DNA of 22,778 nt from assembly GCA_002308955.1 (NCBI GenBank), contig DBWJ01000025.1, positions 1 to 22,778 of the forward strand, in the 5' to 3' direction. Shown piece by piece: positions 16,220 to 22,778 of this stretch (the first letter of the stretch is position 1; each line of letters begins with the position of its first letter). This stretch comes from Lachnoclostridium sp. UBA1241. Its GTDB lineage: Bacteria > Bacillota > Clostridia > Lachnospirales > Lachnospiraceae. The notes beneath the pieces were generated by a model, which did no database searches, was not told the DNA's origin, and worked only from the letters and a program-made list of their open reading frames with translations. A program made the translations under genes and the position numbers.

Positions 16220-17782
16220 ATGTTTTCATTTCTTCTCTCGATGGACGATGTGACGTCGCCTCTCGGGCTGACGATTATCGCCCTCGCAATCATCGCCATT
16301 CTGATCTTCATCGCCGGTTACGTAAAGGCTCCCCCGGACATGGCTTACATCATTTCCGGTATGAAGCACAAATCCAAAGTCGTAATCGGACGCGCGTCCT
16401 TCCGCTTCCCGTTCTTCGAGCGTATGGATAAGCTGAATCTTCGACTGATCCCGATCGATGTTAAAACCAGTAACGCGGTTCCGACCGCCGATTACATTAA
16501 CATTAACGTGGATGCAACCGTTAACGTTAAAATCAGTAACGAGCCGGACAAGCTCCGTCTCGCTGCCGAGAACTTCCTGAACAAGCCTACCGATTACGTT
16601 GCCGCCGTAGCGCGCGAAGTACTCGAAGGTAACGTTCGTGAGATCGTCGGTAAGATGAAACTCGAGGAGATGGTTTCCGACCGTCAGAAATTCGCAAATC
16701 TCGTGAAAGAGAACGCCGAGCCCGACCTTGCTGCAATGGGGCTTGATATCATCTCATTTAACGTGCAGAACTTTGTGGACGGTAACGAAGTTATTGAGAA
16801 CCTCGGTATTGATAATATCGTAAAGATTAAGAAAGCCGCAGCGATTGCGCGTGCCGAGTCCGAGCGTGACATCAAGGTTGCCCAGGCTGCTGCCGACAAG
16901 GAAAGTAACGACGCTGCCGTTCTTGCGCAGACCGAAATCGCCAAGAAGCAGAACGAACTTGCCATCAAGAAGTCCGAACTCCAGCTGGATGCCGATACCA
17001 AGAAGGCTATGGCCGACGCGGCTTACGAAATCCAGAAAGAGGAACAGCGTAAGACAATCGAGATTACGACGGCAAATGCGAACATTGCCCGTCAGGAACG
17101 TGAGATTCAACTGCAGGAGAAGGCCGTAGCCGTTAAGGAACGTGCCCTCGAAGCAGAGATCAAGAAGCAGGCGGAAGCCGACAAGTATGCCGCACAGCAG
17201 AAGGCCGATGCCATCCTGTATCAGCGCCAGAAAGACGCCGAAGCGAAGCAGTTCGAAGCACAGCGTGAAGCCGAGGCCCGCAAGGCTCAGGCCGCTGCCG
17301 ACCGTTTCGCCAAGGAGCAGGAGGCAGAAGGTATCCGCGCCGTCGGTGAAGCAGAGGCTAAGGCGATTGAAGCCAAAGGTCTTGCAGAAGCCCAGGCAAT
17401 GGAGAAGAAGGCCGAAGCTTACGCGAAGTATAATAAGGCTGCCGTAGCCGAGATGATGATCCGGGTTCTTCCCGAGATTGCCGCTCAGGTTGCCGCTCCT
17501 CTTCAGCAGATTGATAAGATTACGATCATCGGCGGCGGAGAAGGCGGAGCCAACGGTGTCGACCAGGTTGCCGGCAATGTACCCGTTGTCATGGCGAAGG
17601 TTTTCGAGTCCATGAAGCAGGCCACCGGTATCGATCTTGCCAACATCATCAACGCCGAGTCCTACGATGCCAAGGTTAACCGCAACATCAACGTGACCGG
17701 CCTTGAAGGCGCAACGATCGTCACCGACAAGGATACCGTTTCGGAAACCGTCAAGGATGTAACGGATGCAATCAGCGAATAA
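16220..17782 (+). CDS. floT: Flotillin-like SPFH-domain membrane protein (YuaG/FloT type)
   Basis: The protein has 520 residues from the ATG at 16220, chosen because GGAGGT lies 5 nt upstream; the longer open frame from 16088 starts within the promoter. An N-terminal membrane helix (about 15-35) is followed by an SPFH/band 7 domain (about 40-200, with AREVLEGNVREIVGKM) and a long Ala/Glu/Lys coiled coil with EAEA-type repeats (about 215-420). The C-terminal end contains AAPLQQIDKITIIGGG, closely like the end of B. subtilis YuaG/FloT. Flotillins scaffold membrane microdomains and influence fluidity, signalling and secretion. In B. subtilis the gene follows an NfeD-family gene (yuaF); none is next to it here. 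It is monocistronic, with its own promoter and terminator, divergent from the phosphatase operon. Confidence 0.92.
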   Translation: MFSFLLSMDDVTSPLGLTIIALAIIAILIFIAGYVKAPPDMAYIISGMKHKSKVVIGRASFRFPFFERMDKLNLRLIPIDVKTSNAVPTADYININVDATVNVKISNEPDKLRLAAENFLNKPTDYVAAVAREVLEGNVREIVGKMKLEEMVSDRQKFANLVKENAEPDLAAMGLDIISFNVQNFVDGNEVIENLGIDNIVKIKKAAAIARAESERDIKVAQAAADKESNDAAVLAQTEIAKKQNELAIKKSELQLDADTKKAMADAAYEIQKEEQRKTIEITTANANIARQEREIQLQEKAVAVKERALEAEIKKQAEADKYAAQQKADAILYQRQKDAEAKQFEAQREAEARKAQAAADRFAKEQEAEGIRAVGEAEAKAIEAKGLAEAQAMEKKAEAYAKYNKAAVAEMMIRVLPEIAAQVAAPLQQIDKITIIGGGEGGANGVDQVAGNVPVVMAKVFESMKQATGIDLANIINAESYDAKVNRNINVTGLEGATIVTDKDTVSETVKDVTDAISE

Positions 17783-17840
17783 GGGTAAACTAAGTAAGTG
17801 AGTATAGCAGGATAGTCTGACAAGTTATTGAAGCAAGTAA

Positions 17841-17874
17841 CCGGGACGGGACCACGGGTCCGTCCCGGTTTTTT
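17841..17874 (+). terminator. Intrinsic terminator of the flotillin gene
   Basis: CCGGGACGGGACC pairs with GGTCCGTCCCGG across a 3-nt loop (one base bulged), followed by TTTTTT. It lies about 60 nt after the floT stop. Confidence 0.93.
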
Positions 17875-17914
17875 GTCCCGGCGGCGACTATTCTTGTCCT
17901 AGCCACGCCGGAAA

Positions 17915-18223
17915 TCCTACGAAACGCCTGGGTTTTCTATATTTCGTCGACGTTTCGACCCACGAGAAATTAAAAGGCTTCAGGTTCGTGGGTTTCCCCA
18001 AGTCGGCCATTCCCACCGAATTTTTCATGTTTTTAATCAAGTATGATTCCGGCTCTGTCATTTTCCTACGAAATCTTGACATATTCAAATTTCGTATCGC
18101 CTATTCGTTCTAACCCTACCCACGGAAACTCTTCTCTGCCCGATTCCGTATGATTTTGGCTTGATTTGTCTCCTACGGAAATTCTGATACAAGCTATTTC
18201 GTGGGTCCTCGCCTTTCGACAGC
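17915..18223. repeat. Degenerate tandem repeat of about 53 bp with inverted half-units, non-coding
   Basis: Six units start at 17915, 17958, 18011, 18064, 18118 and 18171 (spacing 43, 53, 53, 54, 53). Each begins WCCYACSRRA-like (for example TCCTACGAAA) and in units 2-6 carries GTRKG at column 31, with preceding TTC in most, for example ATTTCGTATG. The second element is close to the reverse complement of the first, so the motif alternates in orientation about every 26 bp. Units 3 and 5 also share GTATGATT. It fills most of the 594-nt gap between floT and metY. Short minus-strand open frames (60-66 codons) cross it but shift frame with each unit and have no ribosome site seen, so no gene is called. 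Function unknown. Confidence 0.8.
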
Positions 18224-18314
18224 CGGAGAAATGAGCGCAAACGGACACTTTTCAAACCTTTTGGGCGCCCGGCTCGCATTGCCCGCTCAAATCACATAAC
18301 TCAGCATCTTTCGG

Positions 18315-18343
18315 TTGCAAAAAAGGTACCGGTGTGATAGATT
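18315..18343 (+). promoter_or_regulatory. Putative promoter of metY
   Basis: TTGCAA (18315-18320), a 17-nt spacer and TAGATT (18338-18343) are followed by a short leader of about 27 nt. The leader is too short for a riboswitch, and no SAM-riboswitch or T-box motif was found upstream. Confidence 0.55.
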
Positions 18344-18376
18344 AGTTGTAATCGAAATTTTCAGGGAGGGAATACC

Positions 18377-19648
18377 ATGTCAAAGATTGAGACGAAAGCT
18401 ATTCACGAAGGATGGAAACCCGGTCAGGGCGAACCCAGACAGGTGCCGATCTACCAGAGCACCACATTCAAATACGACACGAGCGATGCCATGGGCAAGC
18501 TGTTTGACCTGGAGGCAAGCGGATACTTCTACACCCGCCTGCAGAATCCGACCAATGATTATGTTGCTGCAAAGCTGACCGCTATGGAAGGCGGATTTGC
18601 CGGAATGCTGACCTCTTCGGGTCAGGCTGCCAACTTCTTCGCGGTTTTCAATATCTGCGAGTGCGGCGACAGCTTCCTTGCGAGCGAGACCATTTACGGC
18701 GGTACCTACAACCTTTTCGGAACGACGATGAAGAAGATGGGTATCGAGTGCATTTTCTATAACCAGTCCATGACCGATGAAGAGATTGAGGCTCTCATCA
18801 AGCCCAACACGAAGTGCTTCTTCGGTGAGACCATTACGAACCCGACCGTACAGGTTTACGATATCGAGCGTTTTGCAAAGCTTGCTCACAAGCACGGCAT
18901 GCCGCTCATCATCGATAACACCTTCGCGACTCCGGTTAACTGCCGCCCGATTGAGTGGGGCTGCGACATTGTTACCCATTCCACCACGAAATACATTGAC
19001 GGCCACGGCGTTTCCGTCGGCGGCGCAATCATCGACAGCGGTAACTTCGACTGGATGGCGCACGCAGACCGGTTCCCCGGCCTCACAACTCCCGATGAAT
19101 CCTATCACGGTCTGACCTATGCAACGAAGTTCGGCAAGGCCGCATACATCACCAAAGCTACAAGCCAGCTGATGAGAGACTTCGGTTCCATCCAGTCTCC
19201 GCAGAATGCTTTTTATATCAACCTCGGCCTTGAGAGCCTTGCCCTCCGCATGGAGCGCCATTGCGCGAACGCGCTTGCCGTTGCGAAGTTCCTGAAGGCA
19301 AATGACAAGGTTGCCTGGGTTCACTACGCAGACCTCGAAGACGACGAGTATCATGATCTTGCCAAGAAGTACTGTCCGAAGGGAACCTGCGGCGTCATCG
19401 CATTTGCCATCAAGGGCGGCCGCCAGGCATCCATCGATTTCATGGACAAGCTGAAGCTCGCCACGATTGCAACGCACGTTGCCGACGCGAGAACCTGTCT
19501 CCTGCATCCTGCAAGCCATACGCACCGCCAGCTGACCGATGAGCAGCTCATCGAGGCAGGCGTTGCACCGGACCTGATCCGTCTTTCGGTCGGCATCGAG
19601 AATGTAGATGACCTGATTGCGGATCTGAAGCAGGCACTCGGCGAGTAA
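18377..19648 (+). CDS. metY: O-acetylhomoserine sulfhydrylase (PLP enzyme)
   Basis: The protein has 423 residues, the usual length. It makes homocysteine from O-acetylhomoserine and sulfide in methionine synthesis, in the cytoplasm. It belongs to the Cys/Met-metabolism PLP family: YFYTRLQNPTN (50-60), SSGQAA (80-85), Asp180 in LIIDNTFATP, and the PLP-binding Lys205 in HSTTKYIDGHG. The long insertion with FPGLTTPDESYHGLTY is typical of OAH sulfhydrylases rather than cystathionine synthases or lyases. The ATG follows AGGGAGGG. The gene is monocistronic with a strong terminator. An O-acetylserine-using role cannot be excluded from sequence alone. Confidence 0.93.
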   Translation: MSKIETKAIHEGWKPGQGEPRQVPIYQSTTFKYDTSDAMGKLFDLEASGYFYTRLQNPTNDYVAAKLTAMEGGFAGMLTSSGQAANFFAVFNICECGDSFLASETIYGGTYNLFGTTMKKMGIECIFYNQSMTDEEIEALIKPNTKCFFGETITNPTVQVYDIERFAKLAHKHGMPLIIDNTFATPVNCRPIEWGCDIVTHSTTKYIDGHGVSVGGAIIDSGNFDWMAHADRFPGLTTPDESYHGLTYATKFGKAAYITKATSQLMRDFGSIQSPQNAFYINLGLESLALRMERHCANALAVAKFLKANDKVAWVHYADLEDDEYHDLAKKYCPKGTCGVIAFAIKGGRQASIDFMDKLKLATIATHVADARTCLLHPASHTHRQLTDEQLIEAGVAPDLIRLSVGIENVDDLIADLKQALGE

Positions 19649-19704
19649 GCTTCCGCACGTGAATTAATCCCGCCGCAAGCTTCTTTACAAACTGTTTGAA
19701 TCGC

Positions 19705-19758
19705 AAAAAGGGCATACCTTACGGCTGATTTCCGTCTCGGGTATGCCCTTTTCTTCTT
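19705..19758. terminator. Bidirectional terminator between metY and psd
   Basis: AAAAGGGCATACC (19706-19718) pairs with GGTATGCCCTTTT (19740-19752) around a 21-nt loop. A T-rich run follows on both strands, so it can end both the plus-strand metY and the minus-strand psd transcripts. Nothing else is seen in 19759-19857. Confidence 0.9.
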
Positions 19759-19857
19759 TTCATCGATTTCTCAATGCTTTTAGTTTCCATTCAATCGACA
19801 ACATGTTTCCGGTCACCCGAATACTGCCGTATCCCGCAGCTTTCCGCCGTTTCCGCT

Positions 19858-20688
19858 TTACTCGCCCGGCTTCTTTCCGATCCACTGGCCCATCTTCACG
19901 GGGACCTCAACGCCGCCTGAAAGCGCGGCGGTAAGCTCCGGAAGGAGTTCCATCCGGTCTTTCTCAATGAACAGCACGATTGTCGAGCCCATCAGCGAGA
20001 AATGTCCCATCGTCTCGCCCTTCTTCACCGGCTCGTTCTCGCGTTCGTTGACAATTCCGCCGACGGCGAGGGCGCCGACCTCGATCTGCACGGCCGGCCC
20101 GAAGTTTTCGGTCGAAAGAAGCGTCCATACGCGGCGGTTCACCCGGAATACGGGAACGTTCGCAAGCGCAATCGGCTGCACGCTGTGGAGCTGGCCTTCA
20201 CGGAAATGATGCTTGTGAACAATTCCGTCATCGATAAAGCAATAGTGGTGATAGTCATTCGGCGCAAGCCGGAACACGAGTGCCTGTCCGCCGCTGAAGC
20301 TTTCGGCAAGCGTTTCGTCATCCACCAGGTCGCTCACGCGGTAGTTTGATCCCTTGATCGCGAAAATGCTGTCCGGTGAAATCGTATACGCGGAAAGATG
20401 TCCGTCGCACGGGCTGATGAAGTGATCCTGCTCCGCGTCGAAACTGTTTCGGATCTTTCTTCGTTCGAAGAAATCCGAGAAGGACCGGTATCCGACCCGC
20501 GGATATCCCTTCATGCTGATGTCGTACTTTCGGATATAGCGCCGGATCATTCCCTTCGAAAAAGGCGTCCTCAGATACCAGGCCATCACCTTCGGGGCCT
20601 TAACCGCAAGCATCACCTCAATCATCGCCCGGCCGACCGGGTTTCCGTACAGAAACCGCATTGCCGCGTTGCTTCCGTCTCGTTCCAT
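19858..20688 (-). CDS. psd: Phosphatidylserine decarboxylase proenzyme
   Basis: The protein has 276 residues. It converts phosphatidylserine to phosphatidylethanolamine at the membrane and self-cleaves to make a pyruvoyl group. The cleavage motif is FSLMGST (230-236), with MGST in place of the common LGST; Ser235 would become the pyruvoyl. Partner residues are visible: Asp95 in SPCDG and His147/148 in NDYHHYCF. The C-terminal alpha-chain segment IVLFIEK fits the family. The ATG at 20688 has GAGAGG 5-6 nt upstream. No phosphatidylserine synthase gene is seen nearby. It lies 150 nt after the PQQ-repeat lipoprotein gene, with hairpin repeats between them. Confidence 0.93.
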   Translation of the reverse strand: MERDGSNAAMRFLYGNPVGRAMIEVMLAVKAPKVMAWYLRTPFSKGMIRRYIRKYDISMKGYPRVGYRSFSDFFERRKIRNSFDAEQDHFISPCDGHLSAYTISPDSIFAIKGSNYRVSDLVDDETLAESFSGGQALVFRLAPNDYHHYCFIDDGIVHKHHFREGQLHSVQPIALANVPVFRVNRRVWTLLSTENFGPAVQIEVGALAVGGIVNERENEPVKKGETMGHFSLMGSTIVLFIEKDRMELLPELTAALSGGVEVPVKMGQWIGKKPGE

Positions 20689-20704
20689 TCTGACCTCTCA
20701 TATT

Positions 20705-20830
20705 CCGGCCCTGCTTTCGCAAGGTCATCTGTTAATTCCGGCCCTGCACTTTAGCAAGGTCATCTGTTAATTCCGGCCCTGCTTTCGCAAGGTCATCTGT
20801 TAATTTCGGGCCTTGCCAAAGCAAGGCCCG
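20705..20830 (-). repeat. Four-copy hairpin repeat cluster between lipoprotein gene and psd
   Basis: Read on the minus strand, a perfect 10-bp stem hairpin (20830-20807, GGGCCTTGC/GCAAGGCCC) is followed by three related units of 33-35 nt. Each unit has CCTTGC, an A-rich tetraloop, GCAGGGCCGG, then in two cases AATTAACAGATGA. Units on the plus strand: 20705-20724, 20738-20759 and 20773-20792. Two loops are GAAA, a GNRA tetraloop. No T-run follows the hairpins, so they are not classic terminators. They may stabilise or process the mRNA between the two genes (inference). Confidence 0.85.
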
Positions 20831-20838
20831 TATTGTCT

Positions 20839-22527
20839 TTATTTCAGCGTAATTCCGTAAATCTTCTTGCCGCGGGTGCCCACAACGATCGTGTTGTTGA
20901 ACACGGCGGGAGTTGCCTCGATGTTCTTGCCTAGGTTGATCGTATCCTTCACGACGCCGGTCTTGCCGTCGAGAAGATGCATGTTTCCGTCGGAGTCGCA
21001 GAGGATGATATAGCCGTCGCCGTTACTCGTGTAAACCGCAACCGGGCTGGACCAGCTGTAGTACTTCAGGTCTACGCTCCAGACCTCGCCGCCGGTCTTC
21101 TTGTCGATGGCAACGAGCCGTCCGTGCTTCTTGCCGCCGGTTCGCGCGATGTTGAAATATACGAGGCCGCTCAGGTTGTTCTCGCCGAGGCAGGCCGTTG
21201 CCTGCACGCCGCCGGAGATGCCGTCCACGGTTTTGCACTCGTAGGTGCGCTTCCACATGATCTCGCCGGTGGCCGCGTTGATCTTGAAGATTGGGATGTC
21301 GCCCGACTTCTTCTTGTTGGCCGTCCAGTGCAGGGACGTGGAAACATAGATATACGCCGTTCCGGTCGCCGGGTCAACCTCAAGCACCGGGGAGGCGTTG
21401 CTGTCGTCCACGATATCCTGGCTCCAGATCAGCTCCATCGTGTTGATGTCGATGCACATCAGGTCGCCGCTGTTGTCGCAGACGTAGATATAATGGTCAT
21501 ACGCGCAGGCGGATGACTCCATGCCGAGCCAGTAGGTATCGGTACCGGTACGGCTCGTCGTGTAGTTCCATTTGACGATATCTGCGGGCGCGATTGAAAG
21601 CGTCCGGCCGTCCCAGACGGTATTCAGCTTCGTCGTATACAAAATGCCGTTCTCACCGGGCTGGATCAGCGTATCGGTCTCAACGTCAATGAGCGGCGAG
21701 GAGTCGAACGCACAGAAATCGCCGTTATCCGTACGAAGCGAGAAAGGGTCCTCCGCGCCGTATTCGTAAACCACTTCACCGGTCACAAGATTTACGATAA
21801 ATGTACGCGCGGCCTTCTTTCCCATATCGTCGCCGGCGCCGACCACATAAAGCGGTGTGCCGTTCGGATACAGGGAGCCGGTTCCCTTGATCGGGAAGCC
21901 GAGGCTTATTTTGTCGCGCGTCGCGCTGCCGTCGTCGAGATCCAGGAAGTAAATGTTGCCGTCCATCGTCGCGTAGATGATTTCCGTCAGGCCTTCCTTT
22001 TTCTTCTTGGAATCGAAGAGGTTCATCGCCTTCTTCGTCTCTTCATCCCACTGGATGATCAGCGGCTGCCCGGTCCATCCGCTTCCGGTCCATTCACCCT
22101 TCTTGACCGTCTTCTTCAAAGAGCCGGTGTCCACGCTCCAGGTCTTGTACATCTTGTACGACGTCATATTGGCTACGCCGTAAGCGCCGCCCGAGCGGTA
22201 GTTATCTCCGCGAAATGTGACAACGCCCTTTACGCTTGCATAACTCTTCCCTTCGAAATGAATCTCGTCCTGACGGTAGAAGCCGTCGACAAGCATGTCA
22301 TTTACGCTCAGATGCGTCTGAAATCCGAACCGCGAAGGCTGGGTTGAAGGAACCGCCGTACAGACGCCTGTTTCCAAAAGCTTCTGGTCGGTGGTCAGCG
22401 CCGCCGTATTCAGTGTCGGTGCCGCCGAGTCACCCTTCTTCGGCTTGGAGACGGCACGTCCGCAGCCGGCACTCATCAAAACGGTTGCGGAAATCAATCC
22501 GATCGCCGTCATCTTTTTCAAATTCAT
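20839..22527 (-). CDS. PQQ-type beta-propeller lipoprotein
   Basis: The protein has 562 residues. The ATG at 22527 has a GAGGT site 6 nt upstream. The N-terminus MNLKKMTAIGLISATVLMSA followed by Gly and Cys22 is a lipoprotein signal, with Ser rather than Leu at -3, so lipidation is likely but the box is imperfect. The body has PQQ-like repeat blades: examples are MCIDINTMELIWSQDI, FKINAATGEIMWKRTYE, VAIDKKTGGEVWSVDL and HLLDGKTGVVKDTINLG. This resembles BamB-type propellers, but PQQ binding is not implied, and BamB's outer-membrane role does not apply in a Gram-positive. Likely an extracellular membrane-tethered scaffold (inference). It lies 43 nt after the upstream partial gene, so the two may be co-transcribed. 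Confidence 0.88.
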   Translation of the reverse strand: MNLKKMTAIGLISATVLMSAGCGRAVSKPKKGDSAAPTLNTAALTTDQKLLETGVCTAVPSTQPSRFGFQTHLSVNDMLVDGFYRQDEIHFEGKSYASVKGVVTFRGDNYRSGGAYGVANMTSYKMYKTWSVDTGSLKKTVKKGEWTGSGWTGQPLIIQWDEETKKAMNLFDSKKKKEGLTEIIYATMDGNIYFLDLDDGSATRDKISLGFPIKGTGSLYPNGTPLYVVGAGDDMGKKAARTFIVNLVTGEVVYEYGAEDPFSLRTDNGDFCAFDSSPLIDVETDTLIQPGENGILYTTKLNTVWDGRTLSIAPADIVKWNYTTSRTGTDTYWLGMESSACAYDHYIYVCDNSGDLMCIDINTMELIWSQDIVDDSNASPVLEVDPATGTAYIYVSTSLHWTANKKKSGDIPIFKINAATGEIMWKRTYECKTVDGISGGVQATACLGENNLSGLVYFNIARTGGKKHGRLVAIDKKTGGEVWSVDLKYYSWSSPVAVYTSNGDGYIILCDSDGNMHLLDGKTGVVKDTINLGKNIEATPAVFNNTIVVGTRGKKIYGITLK

Positions 22528-22570
22528 TGTGTTACCTCATTCTCCCAAGCTGCGCAATGCCACTCGTGGC

Positions 22571-22778
22571 TTACCAGTCGCTGCTCCAGTCCGTTCCGCC
22601 GCTGTCCCAGGAGGAATAGTCCGACGAATCCGAGTAAGAATGGGATTCGCTGTAATCGCTCCAGGTATCGGAGTTCTTGAAATTCTCTACGCCCCAGTCC
22701 GAATCGTAGCTGTTCCCCTCATAATAGCTGTCATAGTCGCTGTAGGAGGGCGAATCCACAGCCGTCCAGGAGTTGCCG
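22571..22778 (-). CDS. C-terminal end of a Ser/Tyr/Asp/Trp-rich protein, runs off right edge
   Basis: The frame is open from the right edge to a TAA stop-side end at 22571, giving 68 residues. Reading continues upstream of the in-window GTG as GNSWTAVDSPSY, so the gene is longer. The tail is low complexity, dominated by Ser, Tyr, Asp and Trp, with repeated SYSD, DSDW and SSDW, and lacks Lys/Arg except one Lys. Such tails occur at the ends of secreted or membrane proteins; the main domain is not visible, so no function is proposed. It precedes the PQQ-repeat lipoprotein gene by 43 nt. Confidence 0.65.
   Translation of the reverse strand, partial: GNSWTAVDSPSYSDYDSYYEGNSYDSDWGVENFKNSDTWSDYSESHSYSDSSDYSSWDSGGTDWSSDW

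Noticed and set aside
17915..18223. CRISPR array
   Set aside because: The repeat core is short and degenerate, there is no sharp repeat/spacer split, and no cas gene is in the window.
17888..18279. Short minus-strand open frames of 60-66 codons in the gap between floT and metY
   Set aside because: They lie over the 53-bp repeat, whose period is not a multiple of three, overlap one another in different frames, and show no ribosome site or known domain.
17783..18376. SAM riboswitch or T-box controlling metY
   Set aside because: No S-box core or T-box motif is visible, and the likely promoter is only about 35 nt before the start codon.
18380..19525. Minus-strand open frame of 381 codons opposite metY
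   Set aside because: metY is strongly supported on the plus strand; this frame is its antisense shadow.
20807..20830. Intrinsic terminator after the PQQ-repeat lipoprotein gene
   Set aside because: The stem is perfect, but no T-run follows on the minus strand, so it is listed only with the repeat cluster.
20839..22527. BamB outer-membrane assembly protein or PQQ-dependent dehydrogenase
   Set aside because: Gram-positive context makes BamB unlikely, and only propeller repeats are seen, with no dehydrogenase active-site features recognised.

Overview
The window looks like a chromosomal segment of a Gram-positive anaerobe of the class Clostridia, probably near Lachnospiraceae. This is inference from several traits: strong AGGAGG-type ribosome sites, sigma-A-like promoters with 17-nt spacers, a T-box leader on metG, a eukaryote-type PP2C/kinase pair, a YuaG-type flotillin, moderate GC, and a very large Ig-repeat surface protein. 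No rRNA, tRNA, insertion sequence, phage gene or CRISPR array was seen.

Left part (1-6020, all minus strand). A permease gene with an FtsX/MacB-like layout is followed after 1 nt by an ABC ATPase-like gene. The ATPase has good Walker motifs but a lost Q-loop Gln, LSGGQ and H-loop His, plus a long charged tail. Its end overlaps the start of malQ, which runs off the left edge. Upstream lies metG, preceded by a complete Met-type T-box leader with promoter, AUG specifier and terminator. A small membrane-anchored unknown gene lies upstream of that leader.

Centre (6064-15998, minus strand). One promoter appears to drive four tightly packed genes: a PP2C phosphatase, a transmembrane Ser/Thr kinase with a non-PASTA helical outer domain, a small membrane protein with paired T-x-V-L motifs, and a 2223-residue secreted Ig-like repeat protein anchored by a C-terminal membrane helix. 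A terminator follows. This looks like a cell-surface phospho-signalling locus and is the best candidate here for an undescribed system.

Right part (16088-22778). A plus-strand flotillin gene has its own promoter and terminator. Next comes a non-coding stretch holding a degenerate tandem repeat of about 53 bp with inverted half-units, then the plus-strand O-acetylhomoserine sulfhydrylase gene metY. A bidirectional terminator separates metY from a minus-strand set: a partial Ser/Tyr/Trp-rich protein, a PQQ-type beta-propeller lipoprotein, a cluster of hairpin repeats, and phosphatidylserine decarboxylase.

All calls rest on reading the sequence and on knowledge of the families; no database search was run.
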